A stretch of DNA of 7,324 nucleotides, from NCBI GenBank assembly GCA_035252155.1, contig DATFDL010000672.1, positions 1 to 7,324 on the forward strand, written 5' to 3'. The stretch is from JAICLL01 sp035252155 (GTDB lineage Bacteria; Planctomycetota; Planctomycetia; Pirellulales; JAICIG01). The first letter of the stretch is position 1, and each line of letters starts with the position of its first letter. The notes below the pieces were generated by a model. That model was not told where the DNA came from and did no database searches. It saw nothing but the letters and a program-made list of their open reading frames with translations. The position numbers and the translations under genes were made by a program. Positions 1 to 6,008 of this stretch are shown here, piece by piece.

Positions 1-127
1 ACGAGGCAAGGCCGACGATCGGTAAGATGCCGCCGGCTTGCCCGGCCGGAGTGTCACGTTTGCCGTCTAAAGGGCGCGGCTTTTTCCTTCACTGCCCCTC
101 GTTGTCCGCCGCACGACCGCCGGAGTA

Positions 128-358
128 GTAGGGTGGGACGAGCTTGCGAGTCCCACCATTCGCCCGCGCCCCCTGCTAGCCAACCTTTGTCACCGGCGCG
201 TTGCATGAGGGCGCGAGTGTGTAGCAGAATTCGTGAGAAGACTGGCCGCAACCGAAAGCGGCCGGACTTCTCACGAAGTCCGCTACAAGTTCGTAAGGAA
301 TGCGATCTTGAACGGCGCCAGCCCGAAAGGTGGGACTCGCAAGCTCGTCCCACCCTAC
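128..358. repeat. 231-bp foldback (MITE-like) repeat structure
   Basis: A 30-bp segment at 128-157 recurs as its exact reverse complement at 329-358. Each arm is itself near-palindromic: GGTGGGAC and GTCCCACC flank a 10-base centre. Between the arms sits a second long imperfect hairpin (221-286). This nested arrangement resembles a miniature inverted-repeat element or a composite of dispersed palindromes. No target-site duplication is obvious at the edges (the left flank ends GAGTA, the right begins AGCTC). I recall similar GGTGGGAC-type palindromes being frequent between genes in planctomycetes; that is recollection, not a search. No transposase is encoded inside. Confidence 0.75.
221..286. 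repeat. 66-nt imperfect palindrome inside the foldback
   Basis: Outer arms GTAGC (221-225) and GCTAC (282-286) pair. The 11-base arms TTCGTGAGAAG (230-240) and CTTCTCACGAA (267-277) pair perfectly, and GGCCGC (244-249) pairs with GCGGCC (258-263) around an 8-base loop. The bases between these blocks pair in part. As RNA or single-stranded DNA this would be a very stable hairpin. No T-run follows on either strand, so an intrinsic terminator is unlikely. It is better read as a repeat unit. Confidence 0.75.
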
Positions 359-435
359 AGCTCACGGTTCACGGCGAATCGCCGCAACTGCCCGGCATAC
401 GGCCGGGGGCTACCGATGGTGCGCGGCGCATCGCG

Positions 436-2436
436 TCAACGACTTGCCCGATCGCTCACCTCGCGCGACCACCGCAGGGCGTTGCGGTTGGCAAAGAAGG
501 CCAGCAGCGCCACAAAATAATAAAACGAGCCCATCCCCGTCAGCACCGACATCAACGAGAAGACCGCGACCACCGTGTCACGGTCTCCATAAAGTCCGCC
601 GAAGGTGTAGGGCAATCCGCAAAGCATGGCGAGGGAAAAGAGGCAGGTGAGCGGCATATACACGGCGCCGGCCCACAGCGCGGCCAACCGCTTGCGCAGG
701 ACGTTAAGTCCGATAAAGCATAAGAACGGATAGGTTGTGAACGTAAATGAGACCAAGTGCAGCATCGCCTCATAACGCCGAGCGGGCGCCACCCAACCGA
801 ACGTCAGCATCACGATCGAGACAGCCGCCCAGAGCGAGAGGGCGGCCACAAAATAGAGCGTCGCCAGGCCGGCGTCGTGGACACGCTGTGGTCGATGGCA
901 CCACAGCCAGAACCGTGGCAGCAAGCTCAGCGGACGCGCGGCCACCGGCTCGCCGCGCACGAAGCGGCGGAGATCGTCGGCCATTTGTTCGGCCGTCGCG
1001 TAACGTCGCTGCGGCTCTTTCGACATCGCCTTCAGGCAAATGGTTTCCAGATCGCGCGGGATGGTGCCGTTCAGTTTTCGCGGATTCGGTGGCTCGTCGT
1101 TGAGGATTTGCAGCAGCAGCATGCGCATGTTGCCGCGAAACGGCAATTCTTGCGTGAGGAGCTGATACAAAATGACGCCCAACGAATAAATGTCGCTGCG
1201 GCGGTCGGCCGAGTGCGCCTCGCCGCGGGCCTGCTCGGGACTCATGAAGGCGGGCGTGCCCAAAATCCGCCCGTCGAGCGTCATGGTCACTTCGCCGGTC
1301 TCTCGCCGCGCGAGACCGAAATCCATGATGTGCGGCTCGCCCTGAGCGTCGAGCATGATGTTCGCGGGCTTCAGGTCGCGATGGATGACGCCCGCTTGGT
1401 GGGCGTGGTGGAGCGCATCGGCGATCTTCGCGCACACCTCGGCGGCCTCGGCCGAGGTGAAGCCCCGGTGCGCCAGCCGATCGGCGAGCGTGGCGCCCTG
1501 GATGAAATCACTCACGATATAGATTGTTTCATCCGCCTGCCCGACCTCGTGGACGTGAATGATGTTCGGGTGCCGAAGCTGCGCGGCGGCACGCGCCTCG
1601 CGAAGGAACTGCTCGATCTCGTCGTGAGCGAGCTGCGTCTTGCGCGGAATCTTTATCGCTACGGTTCGATCCAAGCTGGTGTCGCGCGCCCTCCAGACCA
1701 TGCCAAAACTGCCGGCGCCAAGCTTTTCGATGAGCTCAAAGTGGGCGATCCGTTGGATTCCAACGGGCGCTTGGGTCGCCCAAGGATCGGCAAGCACGCT
1801 GAACTGGTTGTCGCACGCCGGGCAACGAACATCGGTGAGCGGATGGTCGCTATCGAGTGGGATCTGCTTTTGGCAATTCGGACAGCGAACCGGAAGGCCC
1901 GGCGTGGTCGCCGGCGCCCCGCCGTCGAGTTCTACTTGCGCCAGTGTTGGCGCGGCGCCTGGCTCGGCGTCGGCCCTTGCGAGCGCGGCCTTCAAGTCAT
2001 CGGCCAGATGTCGGAAACGAGCTAGGTACTCGGCGTGTGATGGCCGATCGCCCCACGTCCGCCGAACGCGATATTCCCAGCGAATTAGTTCGACGGGCAG
2101 CCGGTCGAGCGATCCCAAGCGAGGATAGCGCCGCACGTAGTCTTCCAGATGCGGGCGGTCTGGCAGCTCTGCCGGATCGTTGTGTCGCTGCGAGTCGTCG
2201 GCTGCCGTGGCAATCGTTGTCGGCGGTGTGCAAGATCTCCAACGATATTCCAGATCGATCTCGACCAGCGCACGGAAGAGATGATCTTGGAGGGTTTGAG
2301 TCGCCGCGGGCAGCGAGTGCGAGAAGTCGTCGAGCGAGGGCGCATCGCCCTGTTCCCAGGCCGCCCGGAACCGCGCGACGATCGGTGAGAGCTGGTCCAC
2401 CCCCCGAAGGTACTTGTCAAATGAGCCGCTTGTCAA
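436..2436 (-). CDS. Zinc-ribbon Ser/Thr protein kinase with four-helix membrane tail
   Basis: Membrane-bound eukaryotic-like Ser/Thr kinase of 666 residues. An N-terminal helical region of about 180 residues, of a type seen before many planctomycete kinases, precedes a four-cysteine zinc ribbon (CPNC at 185-188, CPAC at 205-208). The kinase domain spans about 232-495: glycine loop LGAGSFG (239-245), ATP-binding Lys262, helix-C Glu280, HRD with Asp354 and Asn359, DFG (372-374), and SPE ending the activation segment (399-401). All catalytic residues are present, so it should be active. Four hydrophobic segments follow (about 524-550, 556-580, 586-612, 619-650), placing the kinase domain in the cytoplasm if the tail ends inside. 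The chosen start is TTG with no clear ribosome binding site; GTG at 2398-2400 (codon 13) is an alternative. A terminator lies just upstream, so it is probably transcribed separately from the gene before it. Substrates are unknown. Confidence 0.93.
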   Translation of the reverse strand: MTSGSFDKYLRGVDQLSPIVARFRAAWEQGDAPSLDDFSHSLPAATQTLQDHLFRALVEIDLEYRWRSCTPPTTIATAADDSQRHNDPAELPDRPHLEDYVRRYPRLGSLDRLPVELIRWEYRVRRTWGDRPSHAEYLARFRHLADDLKAALARADAEPGAAPTLAQVELDGGAPATTPGLPVRCPNCQKQIPLDSDHPLTDVRCPACDNQFSVLADPWATQAPVGIQRIAHFELIEKLGAGSFGMVWRARDTSLDRTVAIKIPRKTQLAHDEIEQFLREARAAAQLRHPNIIHVHEVGQADETIYIVSDFIQGATLADRLAHRGFTSAEAAEVCAKIADALHHAHQAGVIHRDLKPANIMLDAQGEPHIMDFGLARRETGEVTMTLDGRILGTPAFMSPEQARGEAHSADRRSDIYSLGVILYQLLTQELPFRGNMRMLLLQILNDEPPNPRKLNGTIPRDLETICLKAMSKEPQRRYATAEQMADDLRRFVRGEPVAARPLSLLPRFWLWCHRPQRVHDAGLATLYFVAALSLWAAVSIVMLTFGWVAPARRYEAMLHLVSFTFTTYPFLCFIGLNVLRKRLAALWAGAVYMPLTCLFSLAMLCGLPYTFGGLYGDRDTVVAVFSLMSVLTGMGSFYYFVALLAFFANRNALRWSREVSDRASR

Positions 2437-2453
2437 GCAAGACGCATTGCGGC

Positions 2454-2484
2454 AAAAAGAGAGGCCGAGATTGCTCTCGGCCTC
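2454..2484 (-). terminator. Intrinsic terminator after the secreted coiled-coil gene
   Basis: Read on the minus strand, a perfect 10-bp stem (GAGGCCGAGA with TCTCGGCCTC, plus-strand arms 2461-2470 and 2475-2484) closes on a GCAA tetraloop of the stable GNRA type. It is followed by TCTTTTT (T-run at 2454-2458). It begins 33 bases past the stop of the 2518-2997 gene and ends 17 bases before the TTG start of the kinase. It should end the transcript of the secreted protein, or attenuate read-through into the kinase. Confidence 0.9.
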
Positions 2485-2517
2485 CTCTGGGTCGTTAGTT
2501 TGTCGCGGCGTCGCGCG

Positions 2518-2997
2518 TCACTGCTTTTTCGTCGAAGCCGCTTTGGCGTCGGCATCGTCGGCCGCGGCATCGGAATCGTCGCCATCATCGTCGGCCGCCG
2601 CGTCACCGGCTGCGGCGTCGCCTTTGCCGGAACGCGTGGCGCGCTTGGCTTTGGCGTCGGCCGCAAGCTGGTCGACCTTCGACTTTTGATCGGCCGTGAG
2701 CACCGCCGCGACCTCGGCGTCGCGCTTGTCGGTGAGCGCCTTTAACTGCGCTTGCAGGTCGGCGATCTTGGCCTCGTACGACTGTTGGATGGCGTAAATT
2801 TTATCCCGTTGCTCACCGCTCACCACACGGGCGTAGTAGGCAGGTAAGCGCCCGCGCGGTTTGGCGCGAGCCTTCGCCGGAGCACCGGCCGCCGGCTGGG
2901 CACCGCTGCTCGCCTTTTTATCGGGCGCTTGCGCCAGACCGAGCGACGCAATCAAAGGAAACACAATCGCGGCCGTCAACAAGTTTTTGCAAATCAT
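2518..2997 (-). CDS. Small secreted coiled-coil protein with acidic tail
   Basis: A 159-residue protein of unknown function. The ATG at 2995-2997 is preferred over longer readings because AAGGA stands 9 bases before it and it opens directly on a signal peptide: Lys4, a hydrophobic core at 5-21, and a likely cleavage site after Ala24 (AQA before PDKK). A short Ala/Pro/Lys linker follows. A charged heptad-like helix at about 60-118 contains LTADQ (100-104), reminiscent of the LTxxQ motif of CpxP/Spy-type periplasmic proteins. The tail (about 127-151) is low-complexity Ala/Asp and ends Lys-Lys-Gln. I recall similar small exported helical proteins from planctomycetes, usually annotated as hypothetical. 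It has its own terminator and a candidate promoter, so it is probably monocistronic. A CpxP-like chaperone role would be speculation from one motif. Confidence 0.82.
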   Translation of the reverse strand: MICKNLLTAAIVFPLIASLGLAQAPDKKASSGAQPAAGAPAKARAKPRGRLPAYYARVVSGEQRDKIYAIQQSYEAKIADLQAQLKALTDKRDAEVAAVLTADQKSKVDQLAADAKAKRATRSGKGDAAAGDAAADDDGDDSDAAADDADAKAASTKKQ

Positions 2998-3006
2998 AGC
3001 GGACGA

Positions 3007-3011
3007 TCCTT
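3007..3011 (-). promoter_or_regulatory. Ribosome binding site fixing the start at 2997
   Basis: AAGGA on the minus strand lies 9 bases before the ATG at 2995-2997. It decides between this start and a reading 34 codons longer that would put an arginine-rich stretch before the signal peptide. Confidence 0.7.
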
Positions 3012-3038
3012 GCGTTGGAGCATCTGCCCCAAGGAACA

Positions 3039-3071
3039 GGCGGCGGGAACAGTTCCCCCCAAGACGCCGCC
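3039..3071 (-). promoter_or_regulatory. Hairpin in the probable 5' leader of the secreted protein gene
   Basis: Outer arms GGCGGCG (3039-3045) and CGCCGCC (3065-3071) enclose GGGAACAGTTCCC (3045-3057), an odd-length perfect palindrome. It lies 42-74 bases upstream of the ATG and, if the promoter proposed at 3072-3099 is right, at the very 5' end of the mRNA. It could be an operator or an mRNA-stabilising leader hairpin. Function is inference. Confidence 0.4.
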
Positions 3072-3099
3072 ATCGTACCGCGCGAAGGGCAAGATGCAA
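3072..3099 (-). promoter_or_regulatory. Candidate promoter for the secreted protein gene
   Basis: On the minus strand TTGCAT (3094-3099) and TACGAT (3072-3077) are spaced by 16 bases, a weak match to -35 and -10 boxes. A seven-A run (3101-3107) sits directly upstream of the -35 box, as in an UP element. A promoter is expected in this 261-bp gap because the kinase upstream ends at 3259. Planctomycete promoter consensus is poorly known, so this is tentative. Confidence 0.35.
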
Positions 3100-3258
3100 C
3101 TTTTTTTGGGGCGATTTTTCCGGGGGGCTGGTTTTGAGACCGGCCCGGTAGGCCCGGCCCTTGTGGCCGGCCCACGGCCCCTGCCTCTAGGGCGGCCCCG
3201 CACGATGGAAGCGCTTCGGATAGCAACGCTAGCCCGCCGCGAAAGCAGCACCGCTTGT

Positions 3259-4707
3259 TCAGGGGCCTGTGAGCGCCGTATAGATCAGCCCGCCGACGAC
3301 GGCCAAGAGCGTGAGAACGGCGGTGGCCATGCCGATCATCACCAGCACCTTCACCGGCGCGGAAAGCTCGGTGAAGTTCGGGTCCCAACCGGCGCGATCG
3401 AGCCCCACCAGCGGCACGGTCTCTTGGTTCGAGGCGCCCATGGGTTGAGTGCCCAGCGAAAGCTCGCTGGGGCTTTCGATGTGACTGGGATCTTCGGATG
3501 GCAGCGGAAAGATCGGCTCGGTGTCGCTCACGCCCGGCGGCGCCGGGGCATATCCGGCCGGCGGCCCAAAGCCAAAACTCGCCGGGGCGCCAGCCTTGAG
3601 GGGCGACGAATCGACCGGCACGCTGGCATCGGCCCAGGGGGCCAGCCGGGCCATCACCTCGCCGGCCGACTGAATGCGTTCGGCGGGATTCTTGGCCATC
3701 ATGTCGCCGATCACTTCGACGAACTCCTCGGTCAGGTCGGGGTTCAGTCGGCGCGGGTCGAGCGGCGGAGTCTGGCAATGGTTGCGGGCCTTCTCCTTGG
3801 CCGAGCCGCCGGGAAACGGCACCTTGCCCGTCACCGCGTAGTAAAGCGTACAACCCAGCGCGTAGATGTCGCTCACCGGCGTGGGCCGATCGGGAGCGGT
3901 GATTTGCTCGGGGGCGAGGTAGTCGGCCGTGCCCACCACCTTGCCGCCGTGAACGTCGGTTTGCTCGGGGTCTTCAAAATAGCCCGCCAGCCCCAGGTCC
4001 GACACTTTGCAATGGCCGTCGGGCGTCACCAGCAGGTTGCCCGGCTTCACGTCGCGGTGAATCAGTCCGCGGCTATGGGCGTAGGCCAGGCCGCGGGCGG
4101 CCTGCGAGATGATCGACGCGGCGGCCTGCATCGTCTGCTTGCCTTCGTTGCGGATAAGATTGCGCAGGTTGATACCGGGCACGTACTCGGTCACCAGGAA
4201 GTGCACGTTTTTGTCGTGCCCGGCGTCGTAGGCCCGCACCAGGTTTTCGTGATCCAACTGCCCCTGCGTGCGGATCTCTCGGGCGAAGCTGGCAATGGCT
4301 TCGGGCGTCGACTTGTGTGAGGGCAAGACCTTGACCGCCACCAGCCGCCCCATGATCGAATGTTCGGCCTTGTAGACCTCGCCCATGCCGCCTTGGCCCA
4401 GAAAGTCGATCAGGCGGTAGGGACCAAGCTGAAACTTGACGTCGGCCCGGCGCAGGTTCTGGGCCTGCCAGCGGTTGAGCTTGCCGAGCTCGACCAGCTT
4501 TTTGCTCAGTTGCTCATCGCTGACGGGCTTGCCCGGGCGTCCCGCGGCCAGCGTGTCCTTGGCGACGTCAAGGTCGACTTGCGTGACGAAGCCGCTGGCG
4601 AGCGCGCGTTGTTCAAAGACGGATTTCGACAAGTTTTCGATCCCCTGGACCCTGGCTGCCCGCCTCGGCCGATAAACTTTGCGCAATCCCTTGGCACCCT
4701 CAACCAT
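3259..4707 (-). CDS. Ser/Thr protein kinase with a single C-terminal membrane anchor
   Basis: Eukaryotic-like Ser/Thr kinase, 482 residues from the ATG at 4705-4707. A helical N-terminal part (about 28-90) of the kind preceding planctomycete kinases leads into the kinase domain (about 97-355): LGQGGMG glycine loop (104-109), Lys126, Glu144, HRD with Asp219 and Asn224, DLG in place of DFG (237-239), APE (265-267). All catalytic residues are present. A Pro/Ser/Ala-rich linker of about 95 residues leads to one hydrophobic helix (about 453-475) with a very short tail, so the enzyme faces the cytoplasm. The start is uncertain: a TTG four codons upstream (4717-4719) is possible, while TTG at 4630-4632 has AGGGGA 8 bases before it and would remove an arginine-rich leader that looks non-native. 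There is no nearby phosphatase or obvious substrate gene. Confidence 0.92.
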   Translation of the reverse strand: MVEGAKGLRKVYRPRRAARVQGIENLSKSVFEQRALASGFVTQVDLDVAKDTLAAGRPGKPVSDEQLSKKLVELGKLNRWQAQNLRRADVKFQLGPYRLIDFLGQGGMGEVYKAEHSIMGRLVAVKVLPSHKSTPEAIASFAREIRTQGQLDHENLVRAYDAGHDKNVHFLVTEYVPGINLRNLIRNEGKQTMQAAASIISQAARGLAYAHSRGLIHRDVKPGNLLVTPDGHCKVSDLGLAGYFEDPEQTDVHGGKVVGTADYLAPEQITAPDRPTPVSDIYALGCTLYYAVTGKVPFPGGSAKEKARNHCQTPPLDPRRLNPDLTEEFVEVIGDMMAKNPAERIQSAGEVMARLAPWADASVPVDSSPLKAGAPASFGFGPPAGYAPAPPGVSDTEPIFPLPSEDPSHIESPSELSLGTQPMGASNQETVPLVGLDRAGWDPNFTELSAPVKVLVMIGMATAVLTLLAVVGGLIYTALTGP

Positions 4708-4747
4708 ACCGCGCCGCAACGCCCCGCGCCAAGCAACTGCCTCGGAG

Positions 4748-4765
4748 AACGGAATTTATTCCGTT
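4748..4765. repeat. ACGGAAT/ATTCCGT palindrome, solitary copy
   Basis: AACGGAAT, a TT centre, and ATTCCGTT form a perfect 8-bp inverted repeat. The same 18-base palindrome, differing only in its two central bases, occurs twice at the right end of the window (7266-7283 and 7298-7315). This marks it as a dispersed family. Confidence 0.8.
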
Positions 4766-4788
4766 TGTGCTTCACGACGGGCGGGAAT

Positions 4789-4870
4789 GCCGCAATGTGG
4801 GGCAGCCACACCGGCGGCAATGTGGGGGGGCGATGTTGGGCAGCGACACCGACGGCAATGTGGGACAGCC
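4789..4870. repeat. Three degenerate copies of a CGGCAATGTGGG unit
   Basis: The string GGCAATGTGGG or GCAATGTGGGG begins near 4790, 4816 and 4854. The first copy is followed by CAGCCACACCGG and the third by ACAGCC; between the second and third lies a diverged TTGGGCAGCGACACCGA (4836-4852). The pattern suggests a short tandem duplication that has since drifted. Confidence 0.6.
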
Positions 4871-4928
4871 GCCCTCGGCTGTCTCGCGGTCGCCTTGGGC
4901 GACCACCGCACAGCCGGGGGCGGCTGTG
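4865..4928. repeat. Three adjacent short hairpins
   Basis: ACAGCCG/CGGCTGT (4865-4871 with 4876-4882), GGTCGCC/GGCGACC (4888-4894 with 4898-4904) and CACAGCCG/CGGCTGTG (4909-4916 with 4921-4928) are three perfect inverted repeats in 64 bases. The first and third share the CAGCCG...CGGCTG stem and differ in the loop (CCCT versus GGGG). Confidence 0.75.
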
Positions 4929-4970
4929 CCACACCGGCAGCGGATGCCGTGGCGCCCCACGCACCGCCGC

Positions 4971-4990
4971 CCTTTCGCTCCAGCGAAAGG
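4971..4990. repeat. Perfect 9-bp palindrome downstream of the reductase gene
   Basis: CCTTTCGCT and AGCGAAAGG pair across a 2-base centre. It starts 12 bases past the stop of the minus-strand reductase, the usual position for a terminator, but no T-run follows on the minus strand. It could protect the mRNA 3' end, or be one more repeat unit. Confidence 0.6.
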
Positions 4991-5002
4991 CCACAATGGG
5001 GA

Positions 5003-5881
5003 TCAAACGACTCCCATCTCGCTCAGGGCCTCTTCAAATCGCGGCCAGCGAACACTGGGCATCAACGCGCGCCAACGCGACGAATCGAGCGAATTGTCAC
5101 GGGGACGTGGCTCCGGGGCCGGCATAGTTGCCCGAGGCACGGGCAGGCAGGCCGAGGCATCGCAACGCAGTTGGGCCGCCAGCCGGGCGCCCATTTCCCA
5201 GCGGCTCATCCGTTCCGGTCCGCCCAAATGCAACAGCCCCTCAAAATCGGAAACGGCCAAGGCCACCAGGGCCTCGGCCGCGGTAGACAGGGCCAGCGGC
5301 GCGCGCCATTCGTCGATGAATAGTTGACAGGGACGACCAGCGCGGAGAGCCGCCAACTGTTCGTCGAAAAACCCGCGGCGCTGGCCCAGGCCCGGCCCGA
5401 ACAACAGGCTGACGCGGGCCACCGCCGTCCGAGGCGACGAGAGCACCATCTGCTCGGCGGCGAGTTTTGTTTGCCCGTAAATCGAAAGCGGGGCCGGTGC
5501 GTCGTCCTCGCGATAGCCGCCACGCTGACCGTCGAACACCAGATCGGTCGAGACGAAGAGCAAGCGAGCTTTCGCGGCGACAGCCAGCTCCGTCAGCAGT
5601 TGCGTGCCGCCGACGTTCACGGCGCGAGCGTGCGCCGGCTGTTGAAAGCACCGAGCCACGCTGCTGACGGCGGCGGCGTGCAGCACCGCGTCGGGCCGCG
5701 CGGCTGCAAAGGCGGCGGCCACCGTGTCGCGATCGGCCAAATCGACCGGAACCATATTAGTCTCCGTCGATTGCGTAGCCGTTGGGCCGCTCCAGGCGAC
5801 GACCGCATGATCGCTGCCGGCAAGTGTACGCAGCAGATAGCCGCCCAGCAGACCGCTGGCGCCGGTGATAAGAAGTCGCAT
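5003..5881 (-). CDS. RmlD-type NAD(P)-dependent sugar-nucleotide reductase (extended SDR)
   Basis: A 292-residue protein, the usual length for the RmlD (dTDP-4-dehydrorhamnose reductase) superfamily. The ATG at 5879-5881 starts directly on the Rossmann fold: MRLLITGASGLLG with Gly7, Gly10 and Gly13 of the GxxGxxG NAD(P)-binding motif. Asn89 sits in the expected conserved strand. Catalytic Ser/Thr lie in STDLVFDG (111-118) and the YxxxK pair is Tyr135/Lys139. The C-terminal part (PRPRDNSLD, about 258-266) resembles the RmlD ending. Such enzymes reduce 4-keto nucleotide sugars in the cytoplasm. RmlA, RmlB and RmlC are not in the window, so the substrate is open and rmlD is not assigned; a general NDP-sugar epimerase or reductase is equally possible. 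It is transcribed divergently from the deacetylase at 6009. The ribosome binding site is weak. Confidence 0.88.
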   Translation of the reverse strand: MRLLITGASGLLGGYLLRTLAGSDHAVVAWSGPTATQSTETNMVPVDLADRDTVAAAFAAARPDAVLHAAAVSSVARCFQQPAHARAVNVGGTQLLTELAVAAKARLLFVSTDLVFDGQRGGYREDDAPAPLSIYGQTKLAAEQMVLSSPRTAVARVSLLFGPGLGQRRGFFDEQLAALRAGRPCQLFIDEWRAPLALSTAAEALVALAVSDFEGLLHLGGPERMSRWEMGARLAAQLRCDASACLPVPRATMPAPEPRPRDNSLDSSRWRALMPSVRWPRFEEALSEMGVV

Positions 5882-6008
5882 CTGGATGGTCCCGCGTTGG
5901 CAATCAGCAGGTAGAATAGCAAAGTTGTCGGACAGAGAGCGATCCAAAACAGGTGCATCGGCCGGCCCCAAGGGTCGAAGCAAACAGAAAACTCACCGTA
6001 GAGAGAAT
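5882..6008. promoter_or_regulatory. Divergent promoter region between reductase and deacetylase
   Basis: These 127 bases separate two head-to-head genes and must carry both promoters. TAGAAT at 5912-5917 on the plus strand matches a -10 box at five of six positions, but no convincing -35 box lies 16-18 bases before it. No strong shared operator palindrome was seen. The reading frames that extend both genes into this gap are discarded because the conserved domains begin exactly at the inner ATGs. Confidence 0.5.

Larger units (their letters stand above)
1..435. other. Gene-free left end, repeat-bearing
   Basis: No convincing coding region lies here. Open frames on both strands run through inverted repeats and have no recognisable protein character. 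The plus-strand frame starting at base 2 is open to a TAA at 23-25 and could be the last few codons of a gene entering from the left, but seven codons cannot support a call. A short GC-rich hairpin (arms 32-36 and 42-46) follows that stop without a T-tract. Another 6-bp hairpin (391-396 with 402-407) lies just past the stop of the minus-strand kinase, again with no T-tract, so neither is a clear terminator. The main content is the foldback structure at 128-358. Confidence 0.6.
2998..3258. other. Intergenic gap upstream of the secreted protein gene
   Basis: No gene fits here. Besides the leader hairpin and candidate promoter, the part nearer the kinase stop is very GC-rich, with short GGCC/CCGG inversions around 3140-3175 that have no following T-run on the minus strand. 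A perfect 10-bp palindrome GAAGCGCTTC lies at 3208-3217. No clear terminator for the kinase at 3259 was found. Confidence 0.5.
4708..5002. repeat. Intergenic block of clustered palindromes and short repeats
   Basis: About 295 bases without a credible gene; the open frames crossing it are low-complexity and repeat-derived. Contents in order: an ACGGAAT palindrome (4748-4765), three partial copies of a CGGCAATGTGGG unit (4789-4870), and then hairpins at 4865-4882, 4888-4904, 4909-4928 and 4971-4990. A core GGATGCCGTGG at 4942-4952 is shared with the repeat at 6763-6940. The block must also hold any promoter for the kinase starting at 4707; none was recognised. Confidence 0.7.

Noticed and set aside
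54..365. Minus-strand 103-codon frame and plus-strand frames in the left end
   Set aside because: All run through the inverted repeats and encode arginine-rich sequence with no start signal or family resemblance.
757..2025. Long plus-strand open frame of 422 codons opposite the zinc-ribbon kinase
   Set aside because: It lies wholly antisense to a gene with a complete kinase motif set, has no recognisable domain, and is the kind of open frame that high-GC codon bias produces.
2413..2436. Consensus -35 boxes (TTGACA) at the kinase start as a promoter
   Set aside because: No acceptable -10 box lies 16-18 bases downstream of either copy, so only the motif is recorded.
2918..3853. Minus-strand 311-codon frame overlapping the second kinase and the secreted protein
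   Set aside because: It overlaps two better-supported genes out of frame and is arginine/glycine-rich with no motif.
2929..4320. Plus-strand open frame of 463 codons opposite the second kinase
   Set aside because: Antisense to a clear kinase; composition rich in His, Arg and Gly with no domain, and it also runs across an intergenic gap.
4679..5327. Overlapping plus- and minus-strand frames across the palindrome block
   Set aside because: Their repetitive residues come from the DNA repeats, and they overlap the reductase or kinase ends in other frames.
5882..5983. Reductase start 34 codons upstream of 5881
   Set aside because: The Rossmann motif begins exactly at the inner ATG, and the extension occupies the divergent promoter gap.
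5865..6008. Deacetylase start 48 codons upstream of 6009
   Set aside because: The extension overlaps the reductase start region and is basic, low-complexity sequence; zinc-ligand numbering from the inner ATG matches the family.
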